64,000 bases of DNA from Pomacea canaliculata. Taxonomy: Eukaryota; Mollusca; Gastropoda; Architaenioglossa; Ampullariidae. The notes under the pieces were generated by a model. That model made no database searches. It worked only from the letters and a program-made list of their open reading frames with translations, and had not been told where the DNA came from. The DNA is taken from positions 21,609,319 through 21,673,318 of the forward strand of contig NC_037591.1 of assembly GCF_003073045.1 (NCBI RefSeq), given 5' to 3'. A program made the position numbers and the translations under genes. Position 1 is the first letter of the stretch. Each line of letters starts with the position of its first letter. Shown one piece after another: positions 38,001 through 48,069 of the stretch.

Positions 38001-41000
38001 CCTAAAATAACAAAAAAAAAAGGACTTTATTCCCAGAGGCAAAATTTACCAAGACCCACAATAGCACAGCCTCAAGAACTCTCTAGAAGGTGGTGCTCAC
38101 CACTATCCAGTCCTTGATACTTTGTAGTGTTTTGGGATCAAAGATGAGGTTTTTCAGCCGTGCTAAGGGACCATCAGCATCAACTCCACGGCACTTGTGA
38201 AAAACGTCACAGTAGCCACGGAAATTATCACACGGTGAACCTGCAAAGAGGCTCAGTTTGTTATTTCTTTGTCTTCATTTCCATTAAGCCATACTTTAAT
38301 AGATTAGGAGACTTAAAAAGTAGTTTGGAGATGACTAATATGGAAAACATGTTTCTGTGGAAATGTTAGTATGTGCTTTGATTTGATGTGGAAGGGGAGA
38401 GAGTTTCATTGTTTTGCTGCATAGTAACTAAAAATCCTATGAACATGTGAGCTGCATATAAAAAAATGGACAGACCTTGAGACAGGCCACCTCACTGAAC
38501 TCTCAGTCTAGAGATGTCTCATGACAAATAGAAATCTCAAGATAATGCTTATGTTCAACCTGTGACATGTCTATGTAGGGCCATGTCAACATTTCAACAA
38601 TATGTCAACAGAAGTCAAGATTCTCCAGAAAAAGAAAATAATACTAGCATGAAGAGCAAAGAACCAGGTATACAAACCCTATTAACTCATTTTATTTTAC
38701 TAGATTAGAAGCAATCTACTAAGCAATCTTCCACCTATGCACAAACCAAAAAGACCATAAAAATTGTGAGTCTCAGACATAGCCCACAAGGAATATAACT
38801 TTGAAGAACAGACCTCATAGAATGTTCTTCAGACCTGTCCACACCCAGAATAAGTGCACCAGAAGTTCAAGCCAGCAAAAACCAGGCTGAACACCAAACC
38901 TTAGGGAAATGGTGGATTTCTTGAAAGCCATTGTATAGCAAGCCAACCATTTATTGAACACAGTAAATGAAGGACCATATCTGAAGCATTTTCATTTTAG
39001 ACTGGTAAGAAGAAGGCATCTTACTTTAAACTGTTGTAATCTTTTGTGCAGACAAGGCAAAAAAGCAATTTACTCTCATGAACAGATACTGTAGTAAAGT
39101 GTAGTTAATCAAATCCTGTTACCTGCTGGGAGTTGTATTCCCTGAAGTTCAAGGCTATTCATTCTGTCCCGAGCTTTCTGCTGTTGAATTTCCATCAAAA
39201 GATTCTTGAACAATTCATTATCTTCCTTGTTAATGTCTGTCATTGTGTAGGAACTGACACATTCTTTTGTATATGGGTTTCCTGCAGTAGTACAGTTAAT
39301 ATGTATTAAGAAAACAATGATATCTCATTTGATTTTGAAAGGTATTAAATAATATTTATGCAACTCCTTTCTCTTTTATGTTATCATTGGAATAACAAAT
39401 TGTGCTAGAATTTCAGCTTCATGTAAAGATAATTGCAAACTTAAAAAATAAAATAGAGAAATGACCTACTACATCTAAATATGAAAACAATTCTTCTGAG
39501 TCACAAAGAAATCACAATGGTTAAAACATGAAGGGATGGTCTGCTACTGATGAGTTTAGTTGCTGTCTGGAGCAGAACGTAAGTAGAAAATATTGAAATG
39601 TCTTCATATTTCAACAAGTCAAGCCTCTTTATTTAAAAGAAAAAAAAAGGTATAGCTAAAATTTCAGCTTGAGTTAACTTGTGTGTATATATATACACAA
39701 TCAAACAGTGAACAGGACAGCCTCATTACTTGGCTTGAAAGACCTCATATAACATAAACATATGGATGATCCTAAAGTTACTTATAGTATGAGCACAAGA
39801 AGATGAAAAAAAGATGTGACTTACGGCAAGATACATAGCACATTGCTTCGCGTGATGGCCCTTCTCCATTTTCATCTGATGTCAAGAAGCACTCCTCCCA
39901 GTTAATTTTGTGGCATACAGACTTAACACACTCCTATAAGAATAAAAGTCTTCTTTTAATTAGATATCATTTGTCCATTATTCTCTGTGAGTTATTTACC
40001 TTATCATATACTGTAAGGATGATACCCCTCTGACCACTAAATGCTTATGGAATGTTGATCCCTCATGTCCTCCATCCTTGACACATTTGTTTGCCTTAAG
40101 AACAGTAAGAAAGCAAATGTGTCATTAGAATTCAGCTTGCTGAGCTCTTCCTAGGTTGCTTTAATCATGAGTGGGTAAGAAGTTGAACTTCCTGTGTCAT
40201 TTGGTCAAGTTCAAAGGAGATATTATTGTCTTGCCTACATGTACACCCGTTTTCAGTCTCACATTCTTTCTTGCAAATAATTATGGACTCATCAACATAA
40301 ATGCCTACCTTGATTTTAAGACCATATCTGCCCAGTGGACTAAGCTTGAAATCTAATCTTATCTGTCATACTCTTTGTAGTTGCAAACTTCATCTTTTAT
40401 TTTTGTTGTTGTTATTAATTCATTGCTAATAATTTCGTCTAAGATACGTTTAATTTGGTGTTATGTACTTCACTAGTATAATAGGATCACCAAAGAACTG
40501 TAAGGTTAAGGTTGTCCCCTAACCTTTTGGTTGTTGTGTAATGACGTGCTAGAGAACTCCCTTTTCTTGAGATAAGCTTTAGGTGAGGGTAGTGTCCATC
40601 TCTCTCTCACTGCCTTACTTCCCAAACCCCCTATGGAGTCAGGTACTCATTCCTGACAGCTGGGCCTTCTGGGAAAACCTCACTGAGTTACATGGGTATT
40701 AAACTGGCATGTCAAGAGCTCTAGCCACTCAGCTATTTGCTTTCACAAAAAGCTGTAGCAAGGCTTGGTTTTAGATATTAACATTATTTTAAAATAACTA
40801 TTTTAACTTAAAAAAAATACTGTATAGGTAACTCACCCCCTGTATGCAAATCTGGGAGAAGTCATTGCAAAATGTTCCATTTGGTTTTTGTTGTGCTTTA
40901 GGGCACATTGCACTTTTCCCTGTTTGGCAAGTCAAGGATAACTGAACAACTTGGGTGTTACATAAAACCTGTTACCACAGCTTGTAAGTAGTGGTAAGTA

Positions 41001-44000
41001 AGAAAATACAAACTGCATGGGACTAGCAATGAACATCCTGAACCAAAGTACAAAACAGACCTAGTGGTATATAATGGTGGCGACGGTACAGAATGACTTC
41101 ATCAAGAACAAAATGAGCCAGGTGGTGGCATATAAAGACAAACAACAAATACATCAAGCAAAACTAAATAGACTAAGTTACTGCCACTTCCCCTGAAAAA
41201 GCCTATTTAGGAAAACAAGCACAAATGTGTGCATTAAAATGTCTTAGATGATTTTAAGCATACTGTAAAGTAATTTATACAGTAAAGGATATCCACAAAG
41301 ACTTTCAGCTTTGCAGTCATCCTGTGGCTGGCACACAGATCTCTTCTCTTGCGTAATATAGCCACAGTCTCGAGAACAGCATGGTCCTGCAGTGGGACTA
41401 AAAAAAACAAGAAAACAACGAAAAGAAGTACAAGACTGGTTTTGTGTAACACCTCACAGCACAAAAATGGATTACAACTGGAAGTAATCGTTCTGAAATG
41501 CAAAATGATAATTACCTGCACTGATAGCCTTCCCTTAGTGTGCACTCCTGACCTACCAGGGAACCCTTGCCATAGCAACACTTGTCATCGCAGTCTGCTG
41601 CATAGCCACAGTCACACTTTTCCTCACCCTCTGTGATACCATTTCCACAAAATGCTTGTGTTGACTCTGAATCATGAAACATGGTTTAAAAAATGTCTTT
41701 TAAATCATAAAAGAATGAGAAAACAAAACAAACAAAGAGAAACCTAGAAAAATTTTAACACAATGTTTTCTCAATGAAAATATTACCCTCAAAGTGACGT
41801 CTGAAACTGTATTCTAAGAGTGCTCTGCAAAATGGCCAAAATGAAACATGAAAAAAAAGATACTTCTGTGATGTAACTGATAATAAAAAAGTAAAGAAAG
41901 TCCAAGAATTTACATATTTTGGCAGTCTAGTAACAACAGCTGGAGATACAGAAAAGGATGTGAAGAACAGACTCATCAAAGCAGATCAAGCCTTTGCTAT
42001 ACTAAAAGAAATTTGGAAGTTCAAAGCTCTAAGAAGAACTACAAAATTAAGAATCTACAGAAGCAAAGTCTTTTTGGTCTTACTCTATGGAAGTGAGTGC
42101 TGGAAGATAGTAAAAATCAGGCAGAAACTAGAGACCTTTCAAACCAAATGTCTGAGGAGAATTTTCAAGATATTCTGGCCTAATTACTAACGAAATTTGT
42201 AATGAAATCCTTACATGAGCCAGCTGCACAAATATGACACACACAATCCAAAAAAAGATGGAAATGGCTAGAGTATGTGTATAGAATGAAACCAGAAGCA
42301 TCACCCAAAATAGCTCTTCATTGGACAGCTAATGGCAAGAGGAAGCATGGTCAGCCAAAAGAAACATGGTGAAGGTCAGTAGAATGAGAATTAAAGGACC
42401 AAAAACTGTTCTGGAGCACCATAGCTAAACTTTTGTTGCTGACAGACAAAAATGGAGATCTCTAGTGGATCCCTTATGTACCACCTTAGGTAGGAAGAGA
42501 AGTAAGAACTTCTGTGATGGATAATTATGCACTGATCTACTTTAGACCACATTCAGGCAGTGCATGCTTTACTGTTACACCACCACGATTCATGCTTTTC
42601 ACTACGTTATAGTATTACAGTTATTGATGGGAACATTTGTCTTACTCTGGAAGCAGTTCACTTTTCCATATCGTTCATTTAGCACTGCATCAAGAACACG
42701 TGTGATGTTATCCAGACTGCACACTGAAAAGTCATCATTATTAGGCTTATCGCCCATGGTTGCACTAGCAAACATAATATAGTTGCCATCTTCAGCCTCT
42801 TTGCGATTGGTTCCATATGGTGCACATAGTGGGCCACTGTCATGCTGAAAATAAACAGGCATACTTTTTAAAATATCATGCTGGTTATTTACCCTCAAAT
42901 TATGAGGCAGTGATGTAAAACTTTCTTCTCTTTAATGAGATGTAAATGTGTCAATATAAGGTCACGTGATCTCTGCACACCAGACATCTTAATACAAAAA
43001 GCACATTAACAAAATTCAATAAAAATATTATGTGAGTTTTATATGTTACATTTATCTGATAAAAGAATGTGAAAAAATTGTTCTGCAGGAACTCCATCTT
43101 GCTCCAATGGCTTTTGTTCAGGCCTTACTGTACAAATAACTCCCGACAAAAAATTATTTCCAATGCTTACAGGTGATCCAAAATTATGGCCAATCTCATG
43201 GGCAAAGGTAAGCTGTGACACTCTAGCTGGAACAGCCTTTCCATAATTGATGACAGTGACTATTCCCGTGTTAAGACTCTTGCTGACACGCCCTCCTCCT
43301 TCAGGGTAGTCCTTGTGTCGTTCACACACACCTCCAGCTGCTCCTAAAAATACACCCAAGAAAGCTCTGCCAGATGCCTCTAAAAACATGTTCAAAACAG
43401 CCCCTTTACCCTTCCAACAACATTTGTACAAAGTCTCCTCTTTCACATAGGTGTAGTCACAATTCCCTTCATGTCTTTTTTGTCTGGTGGCTTAAACATT
43501 AATCAGCCTATGGTACTTACGACAGACCAAAAATGGCATATGAACAAACATTTTAAGAACAAAAACAATTATGTGTGAGAAACACCTTTAGTGTGAGAAA
43601 CACCAGCTAAATATTCCATGCAGCTATGAAGAGCCCTAATAAATATATGAATTGATACATTCTTGTGCTGGGTTTTGAGTATTTTTCCTCTCAAATATGT
43701 TGTTGGCACATGATTGTGTTCTGGTAGCCCAAGTTGTCTGGCTTTACCAAATTGCCATTTGATGGTTTGCATGTGAGGTATTGAAAATGAATGTGAGGTG
43801 CTTGTCTCCAGCTCCAAGTCAACTATTCATTCAGACCAGACTTAGCCAAATTGATTCTTACTTGACACTGGCAGTTAAAGACATTTTTAAGACCTCACAT
43901 TCAACCCACCTGAAGTTCACACATTTGAACATTTCAGATTATGTACTACACTTACTTGAGTCTGACCCTACCCAGGCAAGTCCCAGTGTGCCCTTGGTGA

Positions 44001-47000
44001 AATCTCGGAAGGTGAAAACATATGCTAAGCAGAACTCATCATGCTGATCCAAGGAGTTAAGGTTGAGGAAGTTTGTCACATCAATGTTGCGGTTGCAGTA
44101 ACTAGTGGCACGATTGGTATTACAATACTGGTTTCCAGAGTCATTATCTGTAAAGACACAATAATAAAATATGCAGACAACCATGTCCCACACTCTTCTA
44201 GATCTCTTGTATCTGTCACTTAGACTTCATCACACCTTTATATTATTATATCTGCCCTAGTATCACTGGTTGGAAGAAATCTCTTTCACCCAGTTCACTT
44301 GCCAAAGACTGCATTCTAGTGACACAGCTGAAGATGATGCCACCAACAGACTTGTCACATGATTATCAACCTAAAGATATGGAAAGGCTGCTGTTTTTGT
44401 ATAACTAAATGTTGTAAAATGAGCCATGGGCAAACAAATCAAGAAAGGCTGCAGGTAGATAGAAAAAAAGGACCTGAGATTGACCAAAAAATGTTCATTC
44501 TCCTATCATGGCAGTTAAATTCTGATGCAATGTACTTACACTTGTTCTTTGGACTACAAAGTCAACGCCAACATATTTCATGGCATAATCATATGTGTGA
44601 AACTCTGTCTTTGAGTAAATGTTCTTGACAGCACTAACATGGTTTGCAAAGAAGGCCAGGATTTCTTCTTGTGTTCTCTCATCACTCTGGAGATTGGAAA
44701 AAGTATCATGACTGACTATTATTATTCCCCCATTACAACGAAACAAAAAACCCCTTAAAATTTCAAGCAGGATTTTTTGTAGATAAATCAAGCAAACTAA
44801 AGTACAAACGACCAAGATATGCATGCATTCTAGAGCAATTTAACGTATAATTGTCAGTTTTACCATTTAAAACAATTTTTGACATGATTAACACCAAGAA
44901 TTTATGCAACAGGTCACTAAATGTACCAAATGTGAAATGCAAAAATGGATAATTCTTCAAGCAGTGTTTTCTGATCAAACACAGAATTAAAAATTACAAT
45001 CTATTTGACAAAATGCAGTTTTAATAATCATTAATTTAAAAAAGGGAAGAAAAGACCTGTACTAACCAGCTTTGTATTGTACTTTTTGAACTTGATGTGT
45101 TCCCATAAAATGGGGTCAGCTCTGAGGTAGAGGTAGCATGTGTTTTTCTCCCCAATTGTGGCTCTTCTCTTTCGATGACCACTGTTATTTTCAGCAGTGT
45201 ACTTCAAGTATGGTCTGTGTCTTTCTTCTGTCTCTGATGCATACTTGGCAGAGCACAAATGCACAGACAATAAGGTCAGCAAAGATTTATCAGCCCTTCT
45301 AACCATACCCTAATCCCTCAAATATAAAGTTGGTAGAAAGAGGGTAAAAGATCCAACAAATAGGTGTGTGTGTATGTGTAAGAGAGAAATCACTAAAACT
45401 GAAAGTACATCATAATGGTTTACTCATACTCATTTCATTAAATAACAAAAGGTAAATATCTGCATCTTCTGAGAGATCTGTGAATTACTATACTTTCATC
45501 ACTGAACATACCCGAGCAGCTCTGTTAAGAGGTTGATCCAGGATGACCGAATCTGCATGCCTCTTCATCCATTCTGCAGCAGCATCATTACCACACACGC
45601 CTAGTTCAGCTTCTCGTCGATGTCTGGAAAAAAGGTGCTTTTCTACTGCAAATTTACACACTTGTGTGTGTGTGTGTGTGTGAGAGTCAAAAAGGCAGAG
45701 AAGGGGTCTCAAACTTGGATCATAAAAAACTGCTCAAATCCCAATAAAAGAACATTTAAAACTAAAGAGAAGTGTTCAGATTAACCTCAGGCACTACCAA
45801 ACAAGGATATTAAAAGAACCTTAAGCTCTGGACAGCTAATTCAAGTAAAATTTATTTTGAAAAGAAGTAAATAAATATATGATATTATAATAATTAGGAT
45901 GGTGGTAGTGGCTTACCTATAGGGATTTAAGTTCATGTGAGTCTGAGGGTAAATGACTGTGTGGAATCCTGGATTTCTAAAGTAAATTTCAGCAGGTTCT
46001 ATATAAAATGTGGTGTGCCCTGGAACTTGTACATAGCCTCTTGCAGTTCCATTTATCACAGCAATGTGAGCATAGCTGTTAGGGTACATCTGTCAAAACA
46101 AAATTTTGAATTTATGACTGACTTTTAATATACCTGCACATACAGGCCAGAGTTAGCCATAAGAAGAAATTATGTTGTAACAGACAATAAGTACAGAAGA
46201 CACAAGTAAACAAACAACTAAAAAAATAAGCTGTCAAGAAGTCACAAAGATTGGCAACATCAAGATTATTGTCTTTAATATAATACAGAGCTCTGAAGAT
46301 TAAATTAGGAAATAGGTACCTAATTTGACAGGGGAAGGAAAAAAGAGAGTTGGGCTCCACTTTCCAATACCATGCCCTAAATGCAATGAACAACTGCTCT
46401 TATGTTCACTATGCTACTCTTTACTGTTAGCTTCAACTCATTCACAGCATACACCTTCAGCAACAAAGCAGTTGAATAGGCATATGCCCCATATTCAATC
46501 AGTTTTACTTCAAAAACATTTTTTAAAAAAGAAGAACAAAATATAGGTGAACTATTACATTCCTTAATACTGTTAAGAAGATTTAGATTTTTTCAGGATG
46601 TACCTTTCTTTTTGAAAACGATGGTGTCATGAAGGAACACATCAACTTTCAAGATGGTAATAGATATTTTTCACTTTTTTGGATTTACTAAAGTTGTTTC
46701 TCATCACCATGACAATTTCTCTGTGGTGTTTGACAATAAGAATCTACTGCCTGTAATCCATGTCCAACTGAACACTACATTAGATACTATGAATTTACAA
46801 GAAAGCACTGATGATTGATTGTCATGTTTAATTTACTTTTTTATGATTTTTGAAAATGCTTAAAATCTGTGCATATTTGGGAATTAATTAGAAGCTCAAG
46901 GTCATATAGCCTCTGAATTAAAAAGACCACAGATTTCATTCTCTATAAAGAATCTAAAATATATATATTTTATGAATAAGAATATCAATAACAACTAATA

Positions 47001-48069
47001 CAAAACATATAAATACAACCATAACAACTTGCTTACAATCATATGCTGACACTTTCAATTTACATGAAATTGAAAATAGAACACTTATCGTGTGAAGTTC
47101 ATTTGCAGTTCTGTAACATCTTGATACCCACAAAATTATATAAATTCCAAGCCTCAGATGTTATGAGAAACATCTGTTTCATCTGATTACATTTATTAAA
47201 CTCCCTGGTTTGATTGATAAGATGGTATGTCACCTAACTGTTCTAGAGCTCCTTTAATAAGTCATGTTGCAGAAGAGCATTTAATATGTTTTTAAGATAT
47301 TGTTGCATCTTTTCTTACCTTCCAAAAAGCCACTGTAAATGAATGATGTATCTACAGGTGCTAAAGAACCATCACCATTTAATGTTTGATGATCTGTACT
47401 AAATATGGAATTGTCTTTTTGTAGCTTTAGCTTGAAATCTCTGAAACAACCACAAACAGCTAAAGTATTTTTATTCTGTAAAAATATCTGAAACAGCCAC
47501 AAATAGATGAAGTATATTTATTCAGTTAAAAATGTAAACCTTATGTAAACTGAAGAAAAACACATAAGTCACCAAGGAAATTATAGACAACATGAAACAT
47601 GAAAAATGGCAAACTATGTAATGATAAACTATGTTTATGCTATTTTAGACAAAGGCTGGATGTTTCACTAAAGCAGAATGAAACATATCTGCTCTGAAAA
47701 TTTATACAGTATTTGTATTTATGCATGTTTCCAATACTTCTGAAAAGACCTGAAATGAACTTGTATTTCCATGCTTACTGCAGTTCTAATATTCTTTAAC
47801 TGGGGAAAAAAATGCCATGAATCTAGCATATTTGCTGAATCTTTTCATAGAAAAGTGGGAAAAAGTGAAATGAAAACAAAATTAAGAAAATGCACATCAA
47901 CTCAGCATTTGTTTTTAAAGCATGGGTGTATACCTTCCATATGCAGAAAATGATAGTTGTAAATGCTGGTCTACTGAGCGTTTTATTCTGTCATGCTTAT
48001 TGTGTAAATCCAAAGGATCATAAGTCAATGGCTGGTAGTCCAAAATGTAATCATTTAATTGTTCTTGTT
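31913..48069 (-). CDS. ADAM10: ADAM10/Kuzbanian-type disintegrin metalloprotease (first exon not found)
   Basis: Membrane-bound sheddase; family members cleave Notch, Delta and other ectodomains at the cell surface. Exons in transcript order: 48069-47934, 47440-47319, 46089-45917, 45623-45512, 45243-45067, 44686-44542, 44147-43956, 43343-43171, 42844-42646, 41666-41516, 41397-41293, 40921-40837, 39933-39825, 39281-39123, 38240-38101, 37204-36830, 32023-31913. In order they encode the prodomain ([14 protein letters not shown]), a furin site RKRR (45174-45163), the catalytic domain with [12 protein letters not shown], the disintegrin ([10 protein letters not shown]), the cysteine-rich region ([13 protein letters not shown]), a TM helix and a Pro-rich tail ([13 protein letters not shown]). 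Most junction phases agree. One intron is AT-AC (separate entry). The 47319/46089 junction is off by a phase, so a microexon or indel is possible there. The signal-peptide exon should lie between 48.1 and about 50 kb. Confidence 0.92.
32686..32724 (+). repeat. Dispersed 38-bp repeat, copy 3
   Basis: Reads AGTTTATTCCTTGTTACTCC, then TCGAAGAACATAGGGCCAC. It lies at the 3' end (minus orientation) of the adjacent RTE-like fragment. Confidence 0.75.
32745..33621 (-). mobile_element. Decayed RTE-like LINE fragment (linker and N-terminal RT region)
   Basis: Minus-strand frames encode the segment between endonuclease and [22 protein letters not shown], then [20 protein letters not shown]. Further down, in other frames, comes [24 protein letters not shown] sequence preceding the RT core. 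Several frame changes and truncation at both ends mark it as dead. It lies in the last intron of the ADAM10 homologue. Confidence 0.75.
33622..36829. other. Remainder of the long last ADAM10 intron
   Basis: No exon with good splice signals and no recognised element. A T-run lies near 35991-36005. Confidence 0.4.
36830..37204 (-). CDS. ADAM10: ADAM10 transmembrane and cytoplasmic exon
   Basis: Reads [20 protein letters not shown] (one TM helix), then [20 protein letters not shown], closely like ADAM10 membrane and juxtamembrane sequence. A basic/His segment and a Ser/Ala-rich stretch follow. Donor ATCAG|GTAAGT in phase 0. Confidence 0.92.
40922..41292 (-). other. Candidate U12-type AT-AC intron in the disintegrin/cysteine-rich region
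   Basis: No GT-AG pair joins the flanking exons in frame. On the minus strand the left exon ends ...AESLC-GG and the intron begins ATATCCTTTACT, the canonical U12 AT-AC 5' splice site. The 3' side has TCCTTGAC (40938-40931), matching the U12 branch consensus TCCTTRAC. AC follows at 40923-40922, about ten bases past the branch adenosine. Splicing there gives SLC-GGKSAMCP in frame, with cysteine spacing equal to ADAM10 (C-x7-C-P). Confidence 0.8.
41860..42480 (+). mobile_element. Decayed RTE-type reverse transcriptase fragment inside an ADAM10 intron
   Basis: Plus-strand frame with [20 protein letters not shown], then [20 protein letters not shown] and TKCLRRIF; after about 42190 it is interrupted by stops. 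It is inserted opposite to the host gene, in the intron between 42646 and 41666. It is homologous to the 1-kb LINE fragment but more diverged. Confidence 0.8.
42646..42844 (-). CDS. ADAM10: ADAM10 exon with third zinc histidine and Met-turn
   Basis: Starts [11 protein letters not shown] (third zinc ligand), then [19 protein letters not shown] with the Met-turn methionine, and ends KVNCFQ at donor CAGA|GTAAGA. Confidence 0.92.
43171..43343 (-). CDS. ADAM10: ADAM10 catalytic exon with HEIGH
   Basis: Encodes [20 protein letters not shown], then [17 protein letters not shown], the first two zinc-ligating histidines and catalytic Glu of the reprolysin motif. The exon ends exactly after GSP (donor TCACCT|GTAAGC). 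The third zinc His begins the next exon. Confidence 0.93.
45067..45243 (-). CDS. ADAM10: ADAM10 exon bearing the furin cleavage site
   Basis: 59 codons in phase 0. It contains [20 protein letters not shown], where RKRR is a proprotein convertase site separating the prodomain from the mature catalytic domain. The following EKNTC is strongly ADAM10-like. Confidence 0.9.
45661..45683. repeat. (TG)n microsatellite
   Basis: About eleven TG dinucleotides in an ADAM10 intron. Confidence 0.9.
45917..46089 (-). CDS. ADAM10: ADAM10 prodomain exon
   Basis: Encodes [20 protein letters not shown], then [20 protein letters not shown], matching the TFYVEPAERY region of ADAM10 prodomains. It has a phase-2 donor CCCTATAG|GTAAGC. 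Its 5' edge (acceptor tttttgacag) does not match the phase of the preceding exon. Confidence 0.85.
47934..48069 (-). CDS. ADAM10: ADAM10 prodomain exon (second coding exon)
   Basis: Acceptor ttctttttcag, donor GGAAG|GTATAC. It encodes [20 protein letters not shown], then [20 protein letters not shown]. The IKRS dibasic resembles the upstream prodomain cleavage-like site of ADAM10 proteins. Starting and ending phases fit the next exon (AG+A = Arg). Confidence 0.85.

Noticed and set aside
41234..41581. 115-codon minus-strand ORF across ADAM10 disintegrin exons
   Set aside because: Wrong frame. The [10 protein letters not shown] frame is the real one, and this ORF runs through introns.
43900..44150. 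Second LINE or gene in the ADAM10 catalytic region
   Set aside because: The plus-strand ORFs here are shadows of the minus-strand exon encoding [14 protein letters not shown].
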